Source: Gammaproteobacteria bacterium (GTDB lineage: Bacteria; Pseudomonadota; Gammaproteobacteria; Pseudomonadales; Halieaceae). From it: a stretch of 64,000 nt of DNA. Location: assembly GCA_024644535.1 (NCBI GenBank), contig JAHEKX010000013.1, positions 1-64,000 on the forward strand. Reading direction: 5' to 3'. The notes under the pieces were generated by a model. That model did no database searches, had not been told where the DNA came from, and saw only the letters and a list, made by a program, of their open reading frames with translations. This document shows, in pieces, positions 17,021-23,849 of this stretch (positions are counted from its first letter, which is position 1; every line of letters starts with the position of its first letter). Made by a program: the position numbers and the translations under genes.

Positions 17021-17981
17021 AATGGGTGCGATTGACGTAAGGTAACTTAAGGCCGGTTGGTGTTTGCTGAACCCGAAACGTGCGGGGTGATTGACCGGTC
17101 ATTCGGCGAAATGCCGTAGAAAAAGACGAGGTGTTTACGAATCCCAGTTCAATGGCGACCTCGCCGATTGGCATATCGCTTTTGGTTAGCAATACCTGTG
17201 CTTTTTCAAAGGTTTTATTTTTTATGAATTCACCAATAGTTTGCCCGGTAGACTGCTGGAAGCTCCTCATCAAATGTCGGCGACTTAAGTTGCAAAGGTT
17301 TGCCAGTTCTTCTAGGCCTGGAGGCGCGCCCCCAGCCATTATTCGGTCGATGACCTTGCGCAGATTTGCTGGCGCGAGGCCGCCTCGTGGTAGTTTGGGG
17401 CGTTGTAAATGATTAAGCATGCGTGCTGTTTCGGCGATTAGCGTGATGGACAGGCCCTCGATCATTACGTCGGACGCAAAGCTTTGATCGTAAAGCTCCT
17501 TGCTGATTTGGGTAAGCAAAAAGCGGATGCGATCATTATGAAGATCCATAAAACATTGCTTTTCCGGACTTTTAGCGGCAGTGGCTATCTTTAAATCTTC
17601 TTGTTCATATCTGGCGCAGTCAAGAAACACGAATACATTGTTTTGCTCCCCTGGGCCGGTTTCTCCTATGTAGCGTTCACCTGCGGGTACGAATACGACC
17701 TCACCTAGCGGCTGCGCCTCGAGAAAGTGGTCAACTAATCGACCTTTGGAATTTGGTGGGCGTTTGGAGAGGCTGAAGTCGTAATAGTGAGAGTCTTGCG
17801 AGTGCAGAGTGCCCCGTATTGTATCGTCACGCCGGTATGTTCCCCCTAAGACAACGCAGGAGGGCGTGACAATTTGATGGCGGTCGATCCATTCGCCTGG
17901 AATAAATTTCGCCGCTAGATCATTGGCGTTGAAGTGCTTCTTGTTGGTTGATTTCGTGGAGTTATGCATGCGCGGCTCCAT
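17019..17981 (-). CDS. AraC family transcriptional regulator
   Basis: Regulator of 320 aa with a C-terminal double helix-turn-helix: first HTH LEELANLCNLSRRHLMRSFQ, second HTH MPIGEVAIELGFVNTSSFST, then AFRRMTGQSPRTFR. The N-terminal half is a ligand-sensing domain of no recognised subtype. An N-terminal stretch is rich in Lys/Asn/Ser. Its start lies 36 bp from copy C of the recurring palindrome, so it is probably part of the same regulon or controlled by the same repressor. It may activate a nearby catabolic operon; the target is unknown. Confidence 0.85.
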   Translation of the reverse strand: MEPRMHNSTKSTNKKHFNANDLAAKFIPGEWIDRHQIVTPSCVVLGGTYRRDDTIRGTLHSQDSHYYDFSLSKRPPNSKGRLVDHFLEAQPLGEVVFVPAGERYIGETGPGEQNNVFVFLDCARYEQEDLKIATAAKSPEKQCFMDLHNDRIRFLLTQISKELYDQSFASDVMIEGLSITLIAETARMLNHLQRPKLPRGGLAPANLRKVIDRIMAGGAPPGLEELANLCNLSRRHLMRSFQQSTGQTIGEFIKNKTFEKAQVLLTKSDMPIGEVAIELGFVNTSSFSTAFRRMTGQSPRTFRVQQTPTGLKLPYVNRTH

Positions 17982-18016
17982 TGGTTAGCTTTGCACTGTC
18001 TTTGTTTTTGTTTATA

Positions 18017-18035
18017 AGATCAACACTGTTGACTA
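18017..18035. promoter_or_regulatory. Candidate operator, copy C
   Basis: Core CAACACTGTTG (18021-18031), within a perfect 13-bp palindrome TCAACACTGTTGA. It lies 36-54 bp upstream of the AraC start (17981, leftward). On that strand it is followed by CTTATAAA, a -10-like element. Confidence 0.55.
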
Positions 18036-18085
18036 ATAAGGTATATCAATATTGCCGCTCCAGCAAGTGTTGGTGGGTGTTTTCC

Positions 18086-18733
18086 TTATTGCTCTCGGCG
18101 TCGAATGCCATTTAGAAATAGCTCAATCGAAAATTTTACGGAGTCGGTGAGCTCGTCTTTACTCATCTCTTGTCCAGCGGCTATGAGTCGTGCGGGCCCC
18201 CCAAGAGCCAGGCTTAAAAACGCGATCGCTGTTTTCTTAGGTGCGGCTACATCAAGTTCACCCTTTGCCGTCTTGGCCTCGAAATACTCAATTAGGAACT
18301 CAATTGTGGGCCCAGTACTGTTCTGAAACGCGCGTTCTAACATACCAGGGAATCTGTACGACTCGTGGCTGACGAGTCGCTGTAATTGCATCCCATACGG
18401 GCTTTGGATGTTGCTGATTCGGAGCAGAGCCACATTGAGCAGTGTTGCGCCGATTGAGGGCGCGAGGCACTTCGATAGAGACTCTTTACTGAGGGTGTAG
18501 CGATTAATCGCCATATCTACCGCTGCGAAAAATAAAGATGTTTTATCGGGGAACCTAGAATACACAGTGCGTTTGGACATATTCGCTGTTGTCGCTATGT
18601 GTTCCATGGTGGTCTGCTCAAACCCTCGTTCGATAAAAATGTTCAGAGCGACCTCTTTCAGTCGTTCCTGGATCGCCGCAGCTTCTTTGGCGCTAGGTCT
18701 GCCGCGTTTAGCAGGGGATTGTTTTGTATTCAT
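18086..18733 (-). CDS. TetR family transcriptional regulator
   Basis: TetR regulator of 215 aa. The N-terminal HTH reads FIERGFEQTTMEHIATTANM then SKRTVYSRFPDKTSLF, with the usual Y-x-R/H-F ending. The start at 18733 is preferred: it follows a GCGGTGA-like RBS and gives the typical basic N-terminus (AKRGRPSAKE); the longer start at 18799 would place coding sequence in the intergenic palindromes. It is divergent from the luxE-luxC-like pair (start 18842), with a 108-bp gap holding two palindromes, so it probably represses that pair and itself. The ligand is unknown, perhaps an acyl-CoA. Confidence 0.85.
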   Translation of the reverse strand: MNTKQSPAKRGRPSAKEAAAIQERLKEVALNIFIERGFEQTTMEHIATTANMSKRTVYSRFPDKTSLFFAAVDMAINRYTLSKESLSKCLAPSIGATLLNVALLRISNIQSPYGMQLQRLVSHESYRFPGMLERAFQNSTGPTIEFLIEYFEAKTAKGELDVAAPKKTAIAFLSLALGGPARLIAAGQEMSKDELTDSVKFSIELFLNGIRRREQ

Positions 18734-18765
18734 AGTCACCGCTGAAAATATTTTGTCCACACTGA

Positions 18766-18800
18766 CAGATATTATCTGCTTGCATTTAAGTAAACGCAAG
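18766..18800. promoter_or_regulatory. Two adjacent palindromes, likely TetR operators
   Basis: A perfect 13-bp palindrome CAGATATTATCTG (18766-18778) is directly followed by a 22-bp imperfect palindrome (18779-18800) with arms CTTGCATTTAA and GTAAACGCAAG (9 of 11 positions paired). They lie between the divergent TetR gene (18733) and LuxE-like gene (18842), the classical place for a TetR operator. Confidence 0.55.
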
Positions 18801-18841
18801 AGTACCTTTATTGGTAAGTGGTATTACTCTTGGAGAAACTT

Positions 18842-20188
18842 ATGAGTGCGTTACAAAAACTGAAGAGTCTGGTAGATAATCCAGACCGATTTGATCTGCC
18901 ATACGGCGAGGTTCAGGCGCTGCAACTCGAGGCCGTGGATGAGCTGTTTCAGATCCAGCGCGATAAAATAAAATTACTTGGTCATCGGGCTAAACAAGCG
19001 GGTGTTGATCGAATTTCTGATTTTGAAACTGTCGTGCCCATACTGTTTCCACATACCGTTTATAAAAGTTATCCAGAGTCTCTACTAACTCAGCAGCGTT
19101 GGGATAAGTTGGCAAAATGGCTTCAGGCAACTTCCAGCATTTCGGTTCCAGTCGAAGAGCCGGCGCAATACGAAGATATCGATGCTTGGCTTGCTAGTCT
19201 CGAGAAGTCAGGCGTTTTTGTGAATTGCTCGAGTGGCACTACAGGCAAATCGGCAATGTTGGTTTCGTCGGCGGACGACATGGATTGGTTGCTTACTGAA
19301 GCTGTTGCAGCCTACAGTTGGGGCTCGGGTGTGGTTCCTAATGCCGATCGCAAAATCTACGGTTTAGCTCCCGTTGCGGTGACCCCACGCAATCTAAAAA
19401 CGGGCGAAGCCTACCGTAAGGCTTTGCAAGATCCAAATTCTAAGCCCTTCGACTATCCCGTGCCGCCAATCTCGGTAGGGGTGCTCACCTCCATGGTTGT
19501 TTTACGTAAAAAAATCGCGGATGGCGTGGCCACGCCGCAAGAGTTAATTGATTACGAGAGCATTAGTGCGACTCGCCAGCAGCAAATGTCAGATGCGGTT
19601 GAAATCGCCGCTGCGGCTATTATTGAGGATCGAGCTAAGTTGCTTCACATTAGTGGCATGTGGTCGAGTTTGTACGCTATTGCGGAGCGGGTTCGGGCGC
19701 AGGGATTTTCTGCATCAGATTTTAATCCTATGAATTCGATTTATGTTGGCGGCGGATTAAAACGAGCTCAGCTGCCCGATAATTATCGGGAGGTGGTCTA
19801 TGAGACTTTCAATATAGCGCCGGAGCGCAACTACCAAAACTACAGCATGCAGGAGCTTCAGTCGGGGATGCCTCGTTGTCGAGAAGGCGGTCGTTACCAC
19901 ATACCACCATGGGTAATACCTTTAATTTTAGATAAGTCCGGCGAGGTGCTGCTTGAACGGCAAGAAGGGGAGTATGAAGGGCGCGCAGCCTTTGTAGACC
20001 TCTCTGTACAGGGTCGTTGGGGTGGTGTTATCACTGGTGACAAAGTCTCGATAGACTTTGGTCGCTGCGTGTGTGGTGCGCACAGCCCGAGTATTCGCGA
20101 TACGATCATCCGCTACTCGGATATTGAAGGCGATGACAAGATCGGTTGTGCGGGCACAGTTGATGCCTACGTAAGGGGTATGTCATGA
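18842..20188 (+). CDS. LuxE-like acyl-protein synthetase/acyl-activating protein
   Basis: Protein of 448 aa of the LuxE/acyl-protein synthetase group in the adenylate-forming superfamily. CSSGTTGKSAMLVSSADDM (near residue 132) is the ATP/AMP loop in the LuxE form, and the C-terminal part (YQNYSMQELQSGMPRC, then GDKVSIDFGRCVCGAHSP) resembles the LuxE/phenylacetate-CoA-ligase fold. LuxE activates a fatty acid for reduction by LuxC. The start at 18842 follows TTGGAGAAACTT. It overlaps the LuxC-like gene by four bases. No luxA/B luciferase or luxD is present, so it likely serves acid-to-aldehyde reduction rather than light. Confidence 0.7.
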   Translation: MSALQKLKSLVDNPDRFDLPYGEVQALQLEAVDELFQIQRDKIKLLGHRAKQAGVDRISDFETVVPILFPHTVYKSYPESLLTQQRWDKLAKWLQATSSISVPVEEPAQYEDIDAWLASLEKSGVFVNCSSGTTGKSAMLVSSADDMDWLLTEAVAAYSWGSGVVPNADRKIYGLAPVAVTPRNLKTGEAYRKALQDPNSKPFDYPVPPISVGVLTSMVVLRKKIADGVATPQELIDYESISATRQQQMSDAVEIAAAAIIEDRAKLLHISGMWSSLYAIAERVRAQGFSASDFNPMNSIYVGGGLKRAQLPDNYREVVYETFNIAPERNYQNYSMQELQSGMPRCREGGRYHIPPWVIPLILDKSGEVLLERQEGEYEGRAAFVDLSVQGRWGGVITGDKVSIDFGRCVCGAHSPSIRDTIIRYSDIEGDDKIGCAGTVDAYVRGMS

Positions 20189-21582
20189 GTTCAGTAAGTG
20201 CTCCATTTTTTATTCGAGGTCAGTTGTGTTCTGGTGCGGAGCAGCACCATAAGTCTAGAGATCTTGGCGTTGAATTTGTAACACCAAAGCTCGATTTAAA
20301 CGCCGTTGTTACGCCGCGTTCGGTAGTGCCCCCGCTACTAAATACTCCGCTCAGTGAGATCATTGATTTTCTAGTAGAGACCGGAAATTCCCTGCGTGAC
20401 CCCGCGAACACTCATATACAGGCTTGCTTTGAGCGGATGGCCGCTACCCATATGCTGCCTCGCGAGGTTTTGGAAGTGACAATGGCACACGCCACGGCGT
20501 ATTTAGATAAGCGCATTTTGCTGGCAGAGGTGGAGCAGAACTTCCACGATCCTCGAGTGTTGGATCAGTGGGTGCCCAAGCAAGACTTCACTGGTAGGCA
20601 GAGTTTTGTTCGCGCATTTGGTCCACGTTTAGTGCATGTCATGCCCGGTAATTCACCGGGGGTCGCCATCAAATCTATTGCTCAGGGGGCGATGGTCAAA
20701 GCGATTAATCTATTTAAGATGTCGTCATCCGATCCGTTCACTATGGTGGCTATATTGCAAACAATGGCTGAGATTGATCCAGACCATCCCGTAGTTCAGT
20801 CTATGACCGCGGCCTATTGGCGTGGTGGTGATGCAACAATTGAGTCCGCTTTGTACCGTCCGCAGTATTTCGACAAGTTGGTTGCCTGGGGTGGTGGTGA
20901 CGCGATAAATAATGTCGCTCAATATATCGGGCCTGGGTTTCAGTTGGTCTCATTCGATCCAAAAACGTCAATTTCAATGGTGGGTTCTGAGGCTTTTTCA
21001 TCCCCGGACGCAACGGCGCAGGCTGCAGATTTAGCGGCTGCTGATTTGATGATTCTGAATCAAGAAGCCTGTGCCGCTAGTCGATATCAGTTTGTTGAAG
21101 GCACACAAGAGCAGGTTGACGAGTTTTGCCGGCTCATGCAGCTAGGAATTGCGAAGCGAGCACAGATTAGTGGCGACAATCGTCCAGTGGATGTCGATAT
21201 CCTCGAGCAAATTGAAATGCTCACTTTGATGGACGACGACTACCGCTATTTCGGCGATTTTGATGGGACCGGTGTTGTTATACGATCTGAAGAACCGGTA
21301 GATTTTCACCCGATTAATAAAATTGGTAACGTCGTGCGGGTGGATCATCTCGATGATGCCGTTCGTTATGTCAATGTGGCGACCCAAACCATCGGCTTTT
21401 TTCCTTTTGGGCGCATTAAAAGCTACCGCGATCGACTTGCCGCAAGTGGTGCTCAGCGCATTACCCACTTGGGTGAAGCGGGTCCTGCCACTATTGGAAA
21501 TCCACATGATGCTATGTACCCAATGCATCGGTTTGTGCACTGGATGGCCCATGAAGATGGCGCCATTGCGAATGAACAGTAA
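20185..21582 (+). CDS. LuxC-like acyl-CoA/acyl-protein reductase
   Basis: NADPH-dependent acyl reductase of 465 aa (LuxC family, distantly related to aldehyde dehydrogenases). HVMPGNSPGVAIKSIAQGAM (151-170) is the cofactor-region block and NQEACAASR holds the catalytic Cys296. LuxC takes an acyl group from LuxE and reduces it to the aldehyde. It overlaps luxE-like by ATGA, so the two subunits are co-translated. A neighbouring leftward SDR (21820) could handle the aldehyde or alcohol product. The biological substrate, fatty acid or pathway acid, is not determined by sequence. Confidence 0.8.
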   Translation: MSSVSAPFFIRGQLCSGAEQHHKSRDLGVEFVTPKLDLNAVVTPRSVVPPLLNTPLSEIIDFLVETGNSLRDPANTHIQACFERMAATHMLPREVLEVTMAHATAYLDKRILLAEVEQNFHDPRVLDQWVPKQDFTGRQSFVRAFGPRLVHVMPGNSPGVAIKSIAQGAMVKAINLFKMSSSDPFTMVAILQTMAEIDPDHPVVQSMTAAYWRGGDATIESALYRPQYFDKLVAWGGGDAINNVAQYIGPGFQLVSFDPKTSISMVGSEAFSSPDATAQAADLAAADLMILNQEACAASRYQFVEGTQEQVDEFCRLMQLGIAKRAQISGDNRPVDVDILEQIEMLTLMDDDYRYFGDFDGTGVVIRSEEPVDFHPINKIGNVVRVDHLDDAVRYVNVATQTIGFFPFGRIKSYRDRLAASGAQRITHLGEAGPATIGNPHDAMYPMHRFVHWMAHEDGAIANEQ

Positions 21583-21768
21583 GATGACAGCTGTCTAGGA
21601 GTTTGTCACGAAAGAAGCGGTAGACGAGTTGGCGTTAAAATAGTGGCGCGGTGTTGATCGGCGTGAGGTCGATGGACGATGGCACTTTTTCAAGCGTGTA
21701 GTAACTTACGATTACCGAGCGCGTTGCGATGTCTGCCCTGATACTGTCACTGGGCTGCGAGATATAGA

Positions 21769-21801
21769 GAGTGAGCCAACCTGCACCTCACTGGCTCACT
21801 C
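21769..21801. terminator. Terminator hairpin between convergent genes
   Basis: A perfect 10-bp stem pairs GAGTGAGCCA (21769-21778) with TGGCTCACTC (21792-21801). It lies between the LuxC-like stop (21582) and the SDR stop (21820). There is no clear T tract, so it may act mainly as a stem-loop. The other 200 bp of this gap hold no gene I can support. Confidence 0.5.
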
Positions 21802-21819
21802 ATTGTTCAGGCGGCACTG

Positions 21820-22677
21820 CTAAACGAACGGTTTAACCAAGTCTAGGCTGACGGCCCATAGTTTTGCGCCTTCAGTAGGATCGCAAGCAGCCTGACTCGC
21901 TGGTTTTAGTTCGCCTTCGTGCCAATAGCTGCCGCTACCCGTTGCGCCCGAGCTAGAGGCCGCTAACAAAACTATGGTTTTTGCAGGCACATCAGCTGAC
22001 AGGCTGCTTAAATCAGACATTCGCGCGCGCATATCATCTGGCACATTGCTCGTGAAATTGCTGGAGACGACGCCCGGGTGGACTGCGTGAGCCACCAGGG
22101 TGGTTGCCGAGCTTCTTCGCGCCAATTCTTGTGTAAACATGACATTTGCAAACTTCGCGCGACAGTACGCGATGCCGGCATCATACCCTGCGTTCATTGC
22201 GAGGTCGTCCCAGTCAAAGCCAGGGTAGTACTCATGTGCATTCGAAGAAACATTAATGACGCGAGCTGGGCTTTGGTTATTCAAAGCAGCTTGTTCTAGC
22301 AGCGGCATAAGCCTCAAAGTCAGCAGAAAGTGCCCCAAATGGTTTCCCGCCAAAGTGCCCTCTACCCCCTCGGTTGTGAGCTGGTAGTCAGCGCACACTC
22401 CCCCGGCATTATTGATCAGCGCATCAACTTGATTTGCTTGCTCCCTAACAGCAGCAGCCAGTCGTGCCGTTTGTGTAAGTTCACCAAGCTCGGTTCGCAT
22501 CATGATGATTTGCTCGGGTCTTGTCGTCAGTTCTAGAAGCTCTTGCTCGGCACTTTCGCATCGTTGGGGGTCTCGACCCGTAGCTATGACTGTCCAGCCT
22601 TGGCTGAGCAATAATTTTGCAACCGCTAGGCCCACACCTGAGCTGGCGCCTGTGATTACTGCAACTTTACTCTGCAT
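21820..22677 (-). CDS. SDR family oxidoreductase, retinol-dehydrogenase-like
   Basis: SDR of 285 aa with TGASSGVG at residues 9-16, NNAG at 89-92, Ser144/145 (NVSSNAHEY), and Tyr171/Lys175 (YCRAKFANVM). The NHLGHFLLT and YCRAKFAN blocks match the RDH11-14/light-dependent-protochlorophyllide-reductase-like SDR branch, which often handles retinoids, long aldehydes or alcohols. That would suit the aldehyde made by the adjacent LuxC-like enzyme, though the genes are convergent, not co-transcribed. The upstream 345-bp region is shared with the TetR gene at 23023. Confidence 0.85.
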   Translation of the reverse strand: MQSKVAVITGASSGVGLAVAKLLLSQGWTVIATGRDPQRCESAEQELLELTTRPEQIIMMRTELGELTQTARLAAAVREQANQVDALINNAGGVCADYQLTTEGVEGTLAGNHLGHFLLTLRLMPLLEQAALNNQSPARVINVSSNAHEYYPGFDWDDLAMNAGYDAGIAYCRAKFANVMFTQELARRSSATTLVAHAVHPGVVSSNFTSNVPDDMRARMSDLSSLSADVPAKTIVLLAASSSGATGSGSYWHEGELKPASQAACDPTEGAKLWAVSLDLVKPFV

Positions 22678-23022
22678 TGTGTTATTCCTTTTATGTTGCC
22701 TCTAGTTGTTCGGACATTGGCTGCCGATATGGTGCATCCTTGATGCTTCATCAGTAGCGCATTTTCAATATACCGAACAGCTTCACGTTTTTACATGTCC
22801 AACTCGAAGCATATGCGCTAGAGGCATCCTTCGTCGTTGGGGTGTCGAATTGCCCGCACCGGATTGGAGGCTAGGAGGCTCGATCTCCAGGGTCAACTAA
22901 GGTGTCTGACTTTGCGTCATTTTAAATAAGGTCGTGGCTCATGTGGGCATCTATCCCTGGTTAACTTGTGGGTATACTGACGCTATAACTCAAAATATAT
23001 AGCTATTAAAAAAGGGGGGGGC
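22678..23022. other. Divergent intergenic region, 345 bp, no supported gene
   Basis: Holds the upstream regions of the SDR (22677, leftward) and the TetR gene (23023). I see a TetR-linked decamer GGTATACTGA at 22971-22980, an A-rich run and GGGGGGG before the TetR ATG, and a short hairpin TGATG-CTT-CATCA around 22742. A 64-codon open frame inside has no homology I recognise and no RBS. Confidence 0.5.
22971..22980 (+). promoter_or_regulatory. Decamer shared by two TetR promoters (copy 1)
   Basis: GGTATACTGA lies 42 bp before the TetR start at 23023. The identical decamer lies 45 bp before the paralogous TetR gene at 62427, where it is half of a near-perfect palindrome. Probably an autoregulatory half-site. 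Confidence 0.4.
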
Positions 23023-23712
23023 ATGTTAGGTGCTGCAGAGGATACAAGAGCCATACGTCGTCGCGACCCCGAGACGACCAGATCAGTCATTCTTGATGCC
23101 GCACAAGAATGTTTGGCGCGAGACGGGGCTGAAGGAGTTAGTGTTTCAGGTGTTGCAAAAGTTGCAGGTGTGAACCGCGGAACCGCGTATCAGCATTTTC
23201 AGTCAAAAGAATTATTAATTCAGGCAACCCTCGATCGGGTATCCCGAGAGCTCTGCGAGTCGGTATTCGGCGGTATGCCTCGTGTTGAGGAGTTCATTGT
23301 CACATCGGTAGATATTCCTGAAATTGTAAAGGGTATAGCGACGTTCAGCCATCGGCTTGCCGAGTTCACAATTGAAAATCCTGACATGAGCCGAATATGG
23401 CTTTATGACGTGTTGTCTCGTGACAGGCCAGAGCAGGATCCGTTTTATCGACGGTTTTTACAAGGCTTGGATGCCTTTGCCAGAAGTGGCATGTGCGATC
23501 CAGATTTGGACCCTGAGGCTTTGGCTGTCACGATTCTATCAGGTTATTTTATGTGGCCAGTTCTAATAGCGAGTAAATTTAAGACCGCGAAAGAGCGTAA
23601 GCTTCAGGCTCGGCGCATGGCTCAAGAGGTATTAAGGATTCAGTGTGTGGGTGTATTCAAGACCTCAGACTCGGAAATGATCAGGTCGTTTATGGCCGGT
23701 GCCTTCGATTAA
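23023..23712 (+). CDS. TetR family transcriptional regulator
   Basis: TetR regulator of 229 aa with HTH VSVSGVAKVAGVNRGTAYQHF followed by SKELLI (residues about 38-63). The N-terminus RRRDPETTRSVILDAAQECL and the C-terminal arrangement are shared with the TetR at 62427-63089, so the two are paralogues. Upstream is a GGTATACTGA decamer shared by both. It is followed after 137 bp by the acyl-CoA dehydrogenase operon that carries its own operator copy D. A regulator of acyl-CoA catabolism is plausible; its effector is unknown. Confidence 0.85.
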   Translation: MLGAAEDTRAIRRRDPETTRSVILDAAQECLARDGAEGVSVSGVAKVAGVNRGTAYQHFQSKELLIQATLDRVSRELCESVFGGMPRVEEFIVTSVDIPEIVKGIATFSHRLAEFTIENPDMSRIWLYDVLSRDRPEQDPFYRRFLQGLDAFARSGMCDPDLDPEALAVTILSGYFMWPVLIASKFKTAKERKLQARRMAQEVLRIQCVGVFKTSDSEMIRSFMAGAFD

Positions 23713-23760
23713 GCTTTCATGTTTTTGGAAGTTTCTACTAAAGGCCGGCTGCCACCCTAT

Positions 23761-23784
23761 TGAACATCAGTGTTGACTTATAAA
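23761..23784 (+). promoter_or_regulatory. Candidate operator, copy D, with -10-like element
   Basis: The core CATCAGTGTTG (23765-23775) is preceded by ATTGAA and followed by CTTATAAA, a -10-like TATAAA at 23779-23784. It lies 66 bp before the acyl-CoA dehydrogenase start at 23850. The arrangement suggests repressor control of this operon. Confidence 0.55.
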
Positions 23785-23849
23785 GTCGCCTGATTTACTC
23801 TGCGTAACTAGCGAAAATCACCAATACGCCTTACACGGAGCCACGATCA

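Noticed and set aside
18757-18768. A possible ninth copy of the operator (CCACACTGACAG) near TetR
   Set aside because: Only about seven of eleven core positions match and the right half is missing; the adjacent palindromes explain the region better.
18733-18799. Longer start for the TetR gene at 18799
   Set aside because: The extension runs through two palindromes and would break the usual TetR N-terminus.
18842-21582. A complete lux operon for bioluminescence
   Set aside because: Only luxE- and luxC-like genes are present; no luxA, luxB or luxD is visible in either direction.
22706-22900. 64-codon frame in the SDR/TetR gap
   Set aside because: No RBS and no recognisable protein pattern; the gap is better read as promoter DNA.
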